A stretch of DNA of 64,000 nucleotides from Mesobacillus jeotgali (GTDB lineage Bacteria; Bacillota; Bacilli; Bacillales; Cytobacillaceae), in the NCBI RefSeq assembly GCF_002874535.1, contig NZ_CP025025.1:3591353-3655352 (forward strand), written 5' to 3'. Shown one piece after another: positions 54,482 to 63,930 of this stretch (position 1 is its first letter; each line of letters opens with the position of its first letter). The translations under genes were made by a program, and so were the position numbers. Below the pieces are notes generated by a model that saw only the letters and a program-made list of their open reading frames with translations, ran no database searches and was not told the origin of the DNA.

Positions 54482-55975
54482 ATGAAATTTCGAATACCAA
54501 AAGTCTCAAAGTCAGATAGCGTGAAAGAGAATGATCCATGCAGCACATATGGAAGAATTAAAGACGTTTTTCAGCCTAACAGCGATTTTAAAGAGTTCAA
54601 GATCAAAAGGGACAATAACACCTTGATTTTTTGTTTCCTTGAGACGCTGGTTTCGGAGGAAAAATTTAAGGATTATTTATTGATCCCCTTATTTTCAGAA
54701 GACTTCGAGCTTACAACTGATAATTTGCAGAGTTTAAATGGCAAACAAGAACAGGATCCTGAAAAAATCATTAGCGAGATACTGAATGGAAACTACGTGC
54801 TGTACATTTGCGAACGTAATGAGGCATGGGTATTCTCATTTCCAAAGGATCTTCAGCGGGCGATTCAAGAACCGGTAAACGAAGGCGTGGTCCGCGGTGC
54901 ACACGATGGCTTCGTCGAAAATCTTGAAACAAATATCAGCCAGCTGAGGCTCAGAATTAAGAGCCCGGACCTTATGGTTAACTACCATGTATTAGGCGAA
55001 AAGACAAAAACCAAAACGGCTGTCATTTTCATGAAAGGCATTGCTAATGAGGAAATTGTCCATGAAGTTGAAAGAAGGCTTTCCTATATTTCCACCGACA
55101 TGGTGTTAAGCCCTGGCTATATTGAAGAATTTATCGAAGACGATCCCTTCTCGATATTCCCACAGCTCATTAATACGGAACGACCAGACAGGGCGATGGC
55201 AAATTTGATGGAAGGTCGAATCATTATCATTGGGGAAGGCAGTCCAACAGCACTGATTTTGCCAGTCACTTTTTTTGCCTTTTATCAATCGTCGGATGAT
55301 TACAACGGCAGGTGGATACCCTCTACCTTTATCCGACTGTTAAGGTATGTCAGCTTTCTCATCGCTATTACCTTGCCAGCTTTCTATATTGCCATAATCG
55401 CGTTTCACCTTGAAGTGATCCCTCATGAACTGATTCTCCCTTTAAAAGGGTCTGTGGAAGGAATTCCATATCCTCCGCTTCTGGAGGCTTTCTTCATGGA
55501 AATCACTATTGAATTGATCAGGGAAGCAGGGGTGAGGCTTCCAAGACCAATTGGACAAACAATAGGCATTGTAGGGGGGCTCGTCATCGGGGATGCTGTT
55601 GTAAGTGCCGGACTAATTTCAAATATCATGATTGTCATTGTCGCGGTCACGGCTATATCCGCGTTTGTCGTTCCTTCTAATGAAATGAGTACGACTGTTC
55701 GGCTCATTCGGTTCCCGCTGATGATTGCAGCTGCTATTTTAGGATTTGTCGGGTTGATTTTTGGGCTAATCTTTGTCTTCGTTAAACTGTGTAAGCTTGA
55801 ATCTTTTGGAGTACCTTACTTTTCACCGCTGGCCCCTTTTCACGTTAAGGACATTAAGGATACCTTCATCCGAATGCCGCTTTGGAAGATGAACGACCGT
55901 CCGCATAATTCCGATGCTATTAAAATCAAAAGACAGCGTGACTCTAGAGGATGGAAGACAAATGAACCGAGATAA
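54482..55975 (+). CDS. Spore germinant receptor A subunit (GerA family)
   Basis: 497 aa from the ATG at 54482. Large N-terminal soluble part (VNEGVVRGAHDGFVENLETNI is the family signature; GRIIIIGEGSPTALILPVTF leads into the membrane), then about five helices with RLPRPIGQTIGIVGGLVIGDA and a soluble tail. With B and C subunits it senses small-molecule germinants in the inner spore membrane. Which receptor (GerA, B, K or other) cannot be told. Confidence 0.93.
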   Translation: MKFRIPKVSKSDSVKENDPCSTYGRIKDVFQPNSDFKEFKIKRDNNTLIFCFLETLVSEEKFKDYLLIPLFSEDFELTTDNLQSLNGKQEQDPEKIISEILNGNYVLYICERNEAWVFSFPKDLQRAIQEPVNEGVVRGAHDGFVENLETNISQLRLRIKSPDLMVNYHVLGEKTKTKTAVIFMKGIANEEIVHEVERRLSYISTDMVLSPGYIEEFIEDDPFSIFPQLINTERPDRAMANLMEGRIIIIGEGSPTALILPVTFFAFYQSSDDYNGRWIPSTFIRLLRYVSFLIAITLPAFYIAIIAFHLEVIPHELILPLKGSVEGIPYPPLLEAFFMEITIELIREAGVRLPRPIGQTIGIVGGLVIGDAVVSAGLISNIMIVIVAVTAISAFVVPSNEMSTTVRLIRFPLMIAAAILGFVGLIFGLIFVFVKLCKLESFGVPYFSPLAPFHVKDIKDTFIRMPLWKMNDRPHNSDAIKIKRQRDSRGWKTNEPR

Positions 55976-57074
55976 AACAAACATCACCTATCATCAATTT
56001 TTCCTTTTAATCATACATACACAGCTCGGAGTTGGCGGACTTTCGCTTCCTTATACAATGCACAATTCTGTGCAGTCAGATGGCTGGATTTCGATCTTGC
56101 TGGCGGGGTTTTTAATTCAAGGTGTTTTATTGGTCTACTTGATGCTTTTTAAAAGATTTGAGACAAAAGATGTCCTGGATATCAGCACTACTCTCCTTGG
56201 CCGGAAAATCGGAAAGCTTATTAGTTTCTTTTATTTACTTTATTTTATCAGTGTCGGCAGTTTAATATTGGTGCTTTATTCCCAAATAATCGAGCGTTGG
56301 ATTCTGCAAAATACACCCAAATGGGTAATCTGCGGATTGCTGGTTATAGCAGGTATCTATTTATGCGTGGACGGCCTGAAAATTCTGGCAAGATTTTATA
56401 CACTTGTCACACCGCTCATCATTTTGCTTGTGCTGCTTGTTTCTTATACCTTAAAGGATTCGAATATTTATTATATTTTACCTATTGGCCAGGCCGGCTT
56501 AAAGAATATTGTATTTGGAAGCAAGGATGCAATCTTGTCCATGCTTGGATTCGAAATCATCCTCCTTGTTTTTCCCATGGTATCAGGGACTTACCGGCAG
56601 AAGTTCAAGGCTATATCCTTTGCTAATCTTTTCACCACATTACTTTATGCGTATTTGATTTTCGTGGCTTTCGTTTACTTCAGCCCGAATGAAATAAAAA
56701 TACTGCCAGAACCGCTACTGTACATCTTAAAATCTTATACCTTCAAAATAATTGAGCGAACAGATTTACTCTTCTTGTCATTTTGGATTTTCCTTGTCTT
56801 CACCTCTTTCGGCAGTTATCTGTACTTAGCTGCCAAGACGGGGGCAAGGCTCTTCAATAAAAAGGTAGAGCGAAGACTTGTATACTTAGTTGCTTTCGTT
56901 ATGTATGGGATATCATTTTTGCCTGAAATAGAAATGAAATATCTAGAATTCATGAACAGCTATATACCTAAAGCCAGTATTATTTTCATCCTGTTCCCCG
57001 CCTTTTTGCTTTTAGTTTCGTTCCTGTTCAAAAAATCCGAACGAGGAAGTGAAGCCATTGATCCGGTTTCTTAA
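55962..57074 (+). CDS. Spore germinant receptor B subunit (GerAB-type permease)
   Basis: 371 aa from the ATG at 55962, overlapping the A subunit by 14 nt. About ten helices as in amino-acid/polyamine transporters (HQFFLLIIHTQLGVGGLSLP start). In B. subtilis the B subunit holds the germinant-binding pocket. Confidence 0.9.
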   Translation: MNRDKTNITYHQFFLLIIHTQLGVGGLSLPYTMHNSVQSDGWISILLAGFLIQGVLLVYLMLFKRFETKDVLDISTTLLGRKIGKLISFFYLLYFISVGSLILVLYSQIIERWILQNTPKWVICGLLVIAGIYLCVDGLKILARFYTLVTPLIILLVLLVSYTLKDSNIYYILPIGQAGLKNIVFGSKDAILSMLGFEIILLVFPMVSGTYRQKFKAISFANLFTTLLYAYLIFVAFVYFSPNEIKILPEPLLYILKSYTFKIIERTDLLFLSFWIFLVFTSFGSYLYLAAKTGARLFNKKVERRLVYLVAFVMYGISFLPEIEMKYLEFMNSYIPKASIIFILFPAFLLLVSFLFKKSERGSEAIDPVS

Positions 57075-58188
57075 AAGAGGTCTTCCAGCTATTGTGGCCA
57101 TGTTACTATTAAGTGCTTGCTGGGATCAGCATTTATTGAAGGATGTAAAATTATACATGGCCGCCAGCTTCGATCTGACTCCTGATGGTAAAATACTTGA
57201 TGAACTTTCAGCCCCAACCATTACTAAAAATCCAGATGGCGGACCGGTTCAAGGACATACAATCGCGAGCGGAATTGGCCATACGCCAAGAGAGGCACGA
57301 GGGGATATTGACAGTAAAATAGATAAGGTTTTTGATGCATCGAAATTAAGGGTTTTAATTATAGGCAATGAACTTGCGAAACAGGATATATATTCAGTTC
57401 TTGATTTATTTTATCGAGATCCTAAAAGTTCATTAAGTGCAAAGGTAGTCGTAGCTGAAGGAATGGCTACCGATATCCTGCGATTAAATGTCGAAGAAGG
57501 AAAAATCAGTTCCTACCTATTCGATTTACTAAAGAGCCAGGAACTCACCTCTCTCATACCAGAAGAAAATATTCAATCAATTTGTGCGGAGATGTTTGAT
57601 CCAGGAGAGGATTTTACCTTACCCTTCCTGCGCGCTAATGATGATGGAAAAACAGCGAGTGCACTGGGAGTTGCATTGTTTAACGGTAAAAAATTCTCGG
57701 GACACGTCCTTACTGGGGACGAGGCGGTCATTTTCCTATTGCTGGATGGCAATGCGGGTAAGTCTCCAAAGTTCACAAAAAGAATAGCAAAAAGTGACAG
57801 CGAAAATTTCATGCCCCAAAATTTTGTCTCTTTTAACGTAAAAAAAGCAAATGAGCGATTAGAGGTGAAGGTAGAAAACCAAAGGGTAATCGCTAATATA
57901 AATTTAAGCCTTAAAATTGAAATTACCGATTATCCAAGGAACCAGCTCTACAAAAAACAGGAAGTTGCAAAATTGAACAAGAAACTGTCTGAGATGCTGA
58001 CCAATGATGCTGTAGCAGCGATTAAAGTTCTTCAGGAAGCAAACAGCGACAGCTTTGGAATTGGAAGAAGGCTCATCGCACATTACCCGGACTATTGGAA
58101 GCAGGTGGATTGGAAAAGAGAATATCCCAACATTGCAATCACCCCTCATGTCGAGTTGGAAATCATCGGTCATGGCATCATTGAGTAA
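57049..58188 (+). CDS. Spore germinant receptor C subunit (Ger(x)C lipoprotein)
   Basis: 379 aa starting at a GTG (57049) that overlaps the B gene by 26 nt. Signal and lipobox LLLSACW (Cys24), then DITPDG-type start of the three-domain GerAC fold. Anchored to the outer face of the inner spore membrane. Third gene of the receptor operon; no D subunit is seen. Confidence 0.9.
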   Translation: MKPLIRFLKRGLPAIVAMLLLSACWDQHLLKDVKLYMAASFDLTPDGKILDELSAPTITKNPDGGPVQGHTIASGIGHTPREARGDIDSKIDKVFDASKLRVLIIGNELAKQDIYSVLDLFYRDPKSSLSAKVVVAEGMATDILRLNVEEGKISSYLFDLLKSQELTSLIPEENIQSICAEMFDPGEDFTLPFLRANDDGKTASALGVALFNGKKFSGHVLTGDEAVIFLLLDGNAGKSPKFTKRIAKSDSENFMPQNFVSFNVKKANERLEVKVENQRVIANINLSLKIEITDYPRNQLYKKQEVAKLNKKLSEMLTNDAVAAIKVLQEANSDSFGIGRRLIAHYPDYWKQVDWKREYPNIAITPHVELEIIGHGIIE

Positions 58189-58390
58189 GGCACTTCTCGT
58201 AACTTCTTTGATCCAAAAGCACGAGTATTATTCATCTAGATACCTTTATTAATGCGGACTAGAAGGCAACAATCAATGCGAAAACAGCCTTAAGTAAACA
58301 TCTTTCCCAACATTTTAATACACGCCAATTAAATGGTTCAGGAGCAATATTCATAAACGAAGACTGACGGCCTAAAGGAAAAAACTAAAA

Positions 58391-58443
58391 ACACTCTACG
58401 TAATTCGTCATTTCTATCGACGAATTACGTAGAGTGTTTTTTA
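58391..58443. terminator. Bidirectional terminator
   Basis: A stem of about 20 bp, AAACACTCTACGTAATTCGTC with CGACGAATTACGTAGAGTGT, followed by T-runs. It lies between the ger operon (plus) and the small membrane gene (minus). 58189-58390 shows nothing else. Confidence 0.85.
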
Positions 58444-58451
58444 TATAACTG

Positions 58452-58652
58452 CTATATTTCTCGTTCCTCTCTTGCTGGCTGTCCTAAGGAAAAGATCTCC
58501 CATGACACTCCAGCAGCAAAAAGGCATCCAATTAAAATGGCTAGTGCTCCGTACAGAGGATCAGTCACCTTTGAAAAAATCAGTTGGGCATAGAAGTAAA
58601 ATCCTGCTCCGATGGCTAGAATGAGTAAGGTATTCAAAAAGTATCGGTACAT
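58452..58652 (-). CDS. Small membrane protein, 66 aa
   Basis: Two helices (LNTLLILAIGAGFYFYAQLIF and LYGALAILIGCLFAAGVSWEI), with a charged tail EEREI. Not recognised. GGAGG lies before the ATG. It faces away from dacC, so it has its own promoter between 58653 and 58767. Confidence 0.6.
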   Translation of the reverse strand: MYRYFLNTLLILAIGAGFYFYAQLIFSKVTDPLYGALAILIGCLFAAGVSWEIFSLGQPAREEREI

Positions 58653-58767
58653 TTTTTTCCCTCCTGAAACCTAATATTATTTTAAACATTATCATAGACT
58701 TTACTAGTTGGTTATTGGGAAATTCCCTGTCGAATACAGTTGAGAAATGAAAGGAGCGAACTAAAAA

Positions 58768-60252
58768 TTGAAGCAAAAGACTACAGCAATCATCATATTT
58801 TCACTTGTTACCATCTTAGCCATCATTCCGTTTTTTCATACAGATGAACCTCCAGCCAGAGCTGTTGAGCCTAGTGGGGAGTTATCCACAGAAATAAGTA
58901 AGCTGTTAACAGATGAGCCGGTACTTAATGGAGCTTTGGCTGGTGTCAGCATCAGGTCTGCGGAAGATGGAAAACTTTTGTACGAGCATATTGGGGATAC
59001 TCGGTTGCAGCCGGCTTCGGTGCTGAAGATGTTTACAGCTGCAGCGGCATATTCGGTTTTAGGGGAAGAATACCGCTTTACAACTGAAGTCTTGGCAGAT
59101 GGAAAAATTGACGGTGGAACGCTTGCCGGTGACCTTTATCTAAAAGGGATGGGTGATCCGACCCTGCTTCCAGCAGACTTTGACGAAATGGCAAAAAAAC
59201 TTAAGAATAAGGGAATCAAGAAGGTCTCTGGCGATTTAGTGGCTGATGATAGCTGGTATGATGATGTCCGTTATTCTGAAGATTTAACCTGGAATGATGA
59301 GCATCAATATTATGGCGCCCAGGTTTCCGCCCTTACTGCTTCACCGAATCAGGATTATGATGCAGGCACTGTTATTGTCAATATTTTTCCAGGAAAGAAA
59401 GGAAAAGCAGCAAACATTTCGCTTGAACCTGAAACCGATTATGTAAAAATCTTAAATGAAACGGTAACAGTAGGTGCTAAGGGAAAACATGAGGTGAAAA
59501 TTGAAGGTGAGCATGGGTCGAATAACATAATAGTAGGGGGAACAATCCCGGTCAACGCTCATAAAGCAAGAGAATGGGTCGCCGTCTGGGAGCCTTCCCT
59601 ATATGCAGGAAGTCTTTTTAAAAAGTCATTAGAGAATCATGGGATAAAAGTTGTTGGGAAAATTATAACGGGACGTGCGACGGAGACAAAGACTAAGTTA
59701 ATTTCCCATAAATCTATGCCGCTTGCAGAGCTGATGATACCCTTCATGAAACTAAGCAATAACGGACATGCCGAAGTACTTGTTAAGGAAATGGGCAAAG
59801 TCGTTCATGGTGATGGCAGCTGGGAAAAGGGACTTGAGGTCATGAATGCAGAGCTTTCCAAAATTGGGATTGACAGCAGCAGGCTTGTGTTGCGAGACGG
59901 ATCCGGAATCTCGCACGCCAATCTCATTCCAGCCAACGAAATCACAAAACTACTCTATCTTGCCCAAAGAGAAAAATGGTTCCCTGCTTTCCAGCATTCA
60001 CTTCCAGTTGCAGGTGCCAAAGACAGGATGGTTGGCGGGACATTGAGAAATAGATTGAAAGATGAAGCCATTATGAATAAAATCAAGGCCAAAACAGGCT
60101 CTCTCACAGGTGTTAGCACACTAGCTGGATATGTAAAAACAAGCAGCGGAGAAACCCTTATTTTTACCATTTTATTGAATAATCTGCTGGATGATAGAGA
60201 AGGCAGGAAGGTTGAGGATGAACTTGTTAAAATTCTTGCAAGACAGCCATAA
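58768..60252 (+). CDS. dacC: D-alanyl-D-alanine carboxypeptidase, S13 family
   Basis: 494-aa low-mass penicillin-binding protein (PBP4 type). Signal/anchor helix (about 6-22); active-site motifs Ser84-Val-Leu-Lys87 (PASVLK), Ser330-Asn-Asn (KLSNN) and Lys442-Thr-Gly (AKTG), with the extra domains of the S13 family between. Trims wall peptides after septation or in sporulation. The start is TTG with AAAGGAG upstream. Confidence 0.9.
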   Translation: MKQKTTAIIIFSLVTILAIIPFFHTDEPPARAVEPSGELSTEISKLLTDEPVLNGALAGVSIRSAEDGKLLYEHIGDTRLQPASVLKMFTAAAAYSVLGEEYRFTTEVLADGKIDGGTLAGDLYLKGMGDPTLLPADFDEMAKKLKNKGIKKVSGDLVADDSWYDDVRYSEDLTWNDEHQYYGAQVSALTASPNQDYDAGTVIVNIFPGKKGKAANISLEPETDYVKILNETVTVGAKGKHEVKIEGEHGSNNIIVGGTIPVNAHKAREWVAVWEPSLYAGSLFKKSLENHGIKVVGKIITGRATETKTKLISHKSMPLAELMIPFMKLSNNGHAEVLVKEMGKVVHGDGSWEKGLEVMNAELSKIGIDSSRLVLRDGSGISHANLIPANEITKLLYLAQREKWFPAFQHSLPVAGAKDRMVGGTLRNRLKDEAIMNKIKAKTGSLTGVSTLAGYVKTSSGETLIFTILLNNLLDDREGRKVEDELVKILARQP

Positions 60253-60255
60253 ATG

Positions 60256-60297
60256 AGAAAAAGCCGTACAGATTGAGAATCTGAACGGCTTTTTTCG
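60256..60297 (+). terminator. dacC terminator
   Basis: AAAAGCCGT / ACGGCTTTTTT around an inner CAGATT / AATCTG pair. Confidence 0.75.
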
Positions 60298-60334
60298 GCC
60301 TGGTTCATGAAACTTTGGTTACCTTTGGTTAATG

Positions 60335-60931
60335 TTACTTAGCGAATCTATGATTTCCGATTGTCACGGTTACTTCTCTTGAAAATACCCACTTGCTCAC
60401 TGCAGTTTTCGGATTAAAGAAGAACAATGAACCTTTTCCCTGGCCTCTGAAAGCGAGAGCCTCTTTTACAGCTTTCTTGGACTCTGCATCTGCCGGCTTA
60501 TTGATCGCACCATTTTTCACAGGAGTGAAAGCATAGTAGCCGTTTGACTTCTCATAGACAACTCCCTTTACTGTGTTAGGGAATTCTGGGCTTGCTACTC
60601 TATTCAAGACAACAGTTGCTACTGCTACTTTCCCTGCGTATGGCTCGCCTTTTGCTTCTGCGTGGACAAGCCTTGCAAGCAAGTCCTGATCTGCTGCAGA
60701 CACGGCTGAAGCCGGGATGGTCAACTTTTGTCCTGGATATAGTAGATTGCTAGTTCTATTGTTTACTTTCTTCAATTCTGTCAGTTGCACACCATATTTG
60801 CTGGAGATTCCCCACATAGTATCTCCTTTTTTCACCTGGTACGTTGCTGCTTCAGCAGCTGCGCCCATTGAAAATAATGATAAGGATACCACCGCTGTTA
60901 GCGCTGCCAATGTTTTTTTCATTTTTCTCAT
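60335..60931 (-). CDS. LysM-SleB-type cell wall hydrolase
   Basis: 198 aa from the ATG at 60931 (GGGAGG 8 nt upstream; the frame is open to 61003). Signal peptide to about residue 28, one LysM domain (TYQVKKGDTMWGISSKYGV, 30-72) for wall binding, then a Hydrolase_2 domain with the catalytic Glu92 in LVHAEAKGEPYAGK. Resembles B. subtilis YkvT, a CwlJ/SleB relative. Probably a lytic transglycosylase-like enzyme acting on the wall or spore cortex. Confidence 0.88.
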   Translation of the reverse strand: MRKMKKTLAALTAVVSLSLFSMGAAAEAATYQVKKGDTMWGISSKYGVQLTELKKVNNRTSNLLYPGQKLTIPASAVSAADQDLLARLVHAEAKGEPYAGKVAVATVVLNRVASPEFPNTVKGVVYEKSNGYYAFTPVKNGAINKPADAESKKAVKEALAFRGQGKGSLFFFNPKTAVSKWVFSREVTVTIGNHRFAK

Positions 60932-61240
60932 TTTCCATACCTCCCAGTAGTGATGCTCTCTTTCTCTACTAATAAGGCTAGCAGTTGTAACATAGTTATT
61001 CATTGTCCAATAAGTGCCAACAAGGAGAAACCTCTGCCATCCATTGAAGCCGCTTGATTCTTTTTAAACCTAGAAGATTATTCCACCTCCACCCGCTTTC
61101 CTACTATAACCAGACTTGTAAGTTTACGGTCCGAATTTTACATAGTGTTACAGGTTTGTAACCTGGTAGTTTGCTATTTTTTTTAAAAATGAAACGAATT
61201 CGCTATCATCTCGCAGTATCATCATGGGAAGATTTTATTT

Positions 61241-61352
61241 TATTGGCGAAAAACAAAATATATCGATCACATTAGCAATATATCAGCGAATTTTTGATTT
61301 TATCGACCATATTAGAAAATATTTCGATCACTTTCCCCATTATATCGACCAA
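61241..61352. repeat. Short-word array with about 20-bp period upstream of katA
   Basis: TTGGCG at 61243, TCGATCA at 61263, TCAGCG at 61283, TCGACC at 61303, TCGATCA at 61324 and TCGACC at 61345: steps 20, 20, 20, 21, 21. The words are those of the arrays at 35848 and 44938. The rest of 60932-61431 holds no evident gene. Confidence 0.8.
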
Positions 61353-61431
61353 CTCATATCCAACACATGTAATCAAAAATAGCTAATTCATATACCCGCA
61401 GGGAGATTAATAACTTATATTAATTACTTAA

Positions 61432-61446
61432 TTAAAATAATTATAA
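61432..61446 (+). promoter_or_regulatory. PerR box upstream of katA
   Basis: TTAAAATAATTATAA matches the PerR consensus TTATAATNATTATAA at all but one position, just upstream of the -35. PerR represses katA until peroxide oxidises it. Confidence 0.7.
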
Positions 61447-61453
61447 TTAAGTA

Positions 61454-61481
61454 TTGATTTTTAATTGAAAGGTGTTATCAT
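61454..61481 (+). promoter_or_regulatory. katA promoter
   Basis: TTGATT (61454-61459) and TATCAT (61476-61481), 16 bp apart, just after the PerR box. Confidence 0.5.
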
Positions 61482-61517
61482 TTAGCTATAAACCAAATTC
61501 ACTACAAAGGCGGGATC

Positions 61518-62981
61518 ATGATGAGCAATAATCAAAATAAGCAACTTACTACAAGCTGGGGAGCCCCGGTTGGGGACAACCAGAACTCCATGACTGCAGG
61601 ACATAGAGGTCCTACTTTACTTCAAGATGTACACTTGCTGGAAAAATTGGCGCACTTTAACCGTGAGCGTGTTCCGGAGCGTGTTGTGCATGCAAAAGGC
61701 GCTGGAGCACATGGTTATTTTGAAGTGACAAATGACCTGACTCAATATACAAAGGCTGCTTTCTTATCAGAGGTTGGCAAGAAGACACCTATGTTCATCC
61801 GCTTCTCAACCGTTGCCGGTGAACTTGGATCAGCGGATACTGTCCGTGACCCACGCGGCTTCGCAGTGAAGTTTTATACAGAGGAAGGAAACTATGACAT
61901 CGTCGGTAACAATACTCCGGTATTCTTCATCCGCGACGCGATCAAGTTTCCTGATTTCATCCATACACAAAAAAGAAACCCTCAGACTCACCTGAAGGAT
62001 CCAAATGCTGTTTGGGATTTCTGGTCACTTTCGCCTGAGGCATTGCACCAGGTAACAATCTTGATGTCCGATCGCGGCATTCCGGCTACCCTTCGCCACA
62101 TGCACGGTTTCGGCAGCCATACGTTCAAGTGGACAAATGCCGAGGGTGATGGCGTCTGGATCAAGTACCACTTCAAGACAGAACAAGGCGTGAAAAATCT
62201 TACAGCAGATGTAGCCGCTAAAATTGCAGGCGAAAATCCTGACTATCATACAGAAGATTTGTTCAATGCGATTGAAGCTGGGGACTTCCCTGCATGGAAG
62301 TTATATGTGCAGATCATGCCACTTGAGGATGCGAACACATATCGTTTTGATCCATTCGATGTCACAAAGGTATGGTCGCAGAAGGACTATCCACTGATTG
62401 AAGTCGGCCGCATGGTATTGGATCGTAACCCTGAAAATTATTTCGCGGAAGTTGAGCAGGCTACATTCTCTCCTGGAAACCTTGTCCCTGGTGTCGATGT
62501 ATCACCTGATAAAATGCTGCAGGGCCGCTTGTTTGCATATGCTGATGCTCACCGCTACCGAGTTGGCGCAAACCATAATCACCTTCCGATCAACAGGGCT
62601 AAATCAGAAGTGAACTCCTACCAGCGTGATGGCCAGATGCGCTTCGACGGCAATGGAGGCAAAACAGTAAACTACGAGCCTAATAGTTTCGGAGGACCAA
62701 CTGAAGTGAATGAACACAAGCAGGCATCCTTCCCTGTCAGCGGCTTTGCTGAAAATGTTGGATACGACCATAACGACCATTACACCCAGGCTGGTGACCT
62801 GTACCGCCTGATGAGCGAGGAAGAACGCGAACGCCTTGTCGCTAATATTGTCGCTGCTATGAAGCCAGTTCAGCGCGACGATATCAAACTCCGCCAGATC
62901 GGCCACTTCTATAAGGCTGATCCAGAATACGGAACACGCATTGCTCAAGGATTGGGCCTGCAGGTTCCACAGGAAGTTTAA
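61518..62981 (+). CDS. katA: Vegetative-type monofunctional catalase
   Basis: 487-aa clade-3 small-subunit catalase: [21 protein letters not shown] start, catalytic His58 ([12 protein letters not shown]), Asn in [14 protein letters not shown], and the heme-ligand Tyr in [14 protein letters not shown]. Splits hydrogen peroxide in the cytoplasm. Upstream PerR box and downstream terminator define a one-gene unit. Confidence 0.96.
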   Translation: MMSNNQNKQLTTSWGAPVGDNQNSMTAGHRGPTLLQDVHLLEKLAHFNRERVPERVVHAKGAGAHGYFEVTNDLTQYTKAAFLSEVGKKTPMFIRFSTVAGELGSADTVRDPRGFAVKFYTEEGNYDIVGNNTPVFFIRDAIKFPDFIHTQKRNPQTHLKDPNAVWDFWSLSPEALHQVTILMSDRGIPATLRHMHGFGSHTFKWTNAEGDGVWIKYHFKTEQGVKNLTADVAAKIAGENPDYHTEDLFNAIEAGDFPAWKLYVQIMPLEDANTYRFDPFDVTKVWSQKDYPLIEVGRMVLDRNPENYFAEVEQATFSPGNLVPGVDVSPDKMLQGRLFAYADAHRYRVGANHNHLPINRAKSEVNSYQRDGQMRFDGNGGKTVNYEPNSFGGPTEVNEHKQASFPVSGFAENVGYDHNDHYTQAGDLYRLMSEEERERLVANIVAAMKPVQRDDIKLRQIGHFYKADPEYGTRIAQGLGLQVPQEV

Positions 62982-62989
62982 TGTTACGA

Positions 62990-63024
62990 GAAACGGATGC
63001 CTTTTATAGGGCATCCGTTTTTTT
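62990..63024 (+). terminator. katA terminator
   Basis: AAACGGATGCC / GGCATCCGTTTTTTT. Confidence 0.8.
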
Positions 63025-63054
63025 CATCTGTAAGGTGACGAACGTTAGCTGGGT

Positions 63055-63165
63055 TCTATCGGACAATCTCAGGAATATTTCCTGTAAAAGTGTCCGTTAG
63101 ACAGGCTCTATCGGACAAACTCAGTGCGACTTCCTGAAAAAGTGGCCGTTAAAGCCCCTCTATCT
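63055..63165. repeat. 52-bp hairpin repeat, two units plus a partial
   Basis: TCTATCGG starts at 63055 and 63107, and the decayed TCTATCTA at 63159, again 52 bp apart. Arms TCTATCGGACA / TGTCCGTTAGA match the array at 12859; the loops differ completely. Confidence 0.88.
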
Positions 63166-63169
63166 AATA

Positions 63170-63198
63170 AAGCAGGCCGATATACACCGGCCTGCTTC
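63170..63198 (-). terminator. azoR terminator
   Basis: AAGCAGGCCG / CGGCCTGCTT between convergent katA and azoR. Confidence 0.7.
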
Positions 63199-63210
63199 GT
63201 CTATTATTCA

Positions 63211-63846
63211 TTAAAACGTGTGTGCCAAATCCTTAGCACGTGCGATTCCGTTTGCTTTGATTTCTTGTGCTTTTTCTGGATTCGCATTGTGGCCTTCGAG
63301 ATATAGGCATTCCATTGAAGGTACACCGAAGAAGTTCATGATTGTTTCGATGTAGCGATTTCCCATTTCCATGTTTGCTGCCGGTCCTTCTGAGTAGTAA
63401 CCTCCGCGGGCCTGGATGTGAAGGGCTTTTTTGTCTGTCATCAAACCGACAGGTCCTTCCTGTGTATATCTGAATGTTTTACCTGCTACTGCAACTGCGT
63501 CCAGATATGCCTTCATGACTGGAGGGAATGAGAAGTTCCATAGCGGTGTCACAAAAACAAATTTGTCTGCTGCTGTGAACTGGTCAACCAGTTCAGCAAG
63601 ACGGCCTACTTTTGATTGTTCGTCTGCTGTCAGTTCAGTGAACTCAGTTCCTTTTTGCAGCTTGCCCCATCCGCCTAAAACATCGGCATCGATGTGAGGA
63701 ATGTTTTCTTTATATAGATCCAGATGAATGACTTCATCACTCTGGTTTTGTTCTTTGTACGTATCGATGAACGCTTTTCCTGCTGCTAGACTGAAAGATT
63801 GTTCTTCAGTCAGTGGGTGTGCTGTGATGTATAAAACTTTAGCCAT
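63211..63846 (-). CDS. azoR: FMN-dependent NADH-azoreductase/quinone reductase
   Basis: 211-aa flavodoxin-fold enzyme: [21 protein letters not shown] (phosphate loop), [20 protein letters not shown] and [20 protein letters not shown] are AzoR family segments. Reduces quinones and azo compounds with NADH, protecting from electrophile stress. Relatives in B. subtilis are under MhqR or YodB; a possible operator lies upstream. Confidence 0.92.
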   Translation of the reverse strand: MAKVLYITAHPLTEEQSFSLAAGKAFIDTYKEQNQSDEVIHLDLYKENIPHIDADVLGGWGKLQKGTEFTELTADEQSKVGRLAELVDQFTAADKFVFVTPLWNFSFPPVMKAYLDAVAVAGKTFRYTQEGPVGLMTDKKALHIQARGGYYSEGPAANMEMGNRYIETIMNFFGVPSMECLYLEGHNANPEKAQEIKANGIARAKDLAHTF

Positions 63847-63883
63847 GTTATATTCCCCTATTCTGTCTAAATTTTAAAAACTA

Positions 63884-63930
63884 TTTCGAAGATGATAAAT
63901 CTCGGAATTAAAATAGCTTACTTCGAGATA
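63884..63930. promoter_or_regulatory. Possible MhqR/YodB-like operator of azoR
   Basis: Three half-sites in alternating direction: TTTCGAAGAT (63884), ATCTCGGAA (63899) and TTCGAGATA (63922). The B. subtilis MhqR site, as I recall it, joins ATCTCGAA and TTCGAGAT halves. Confidence 0.4.
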
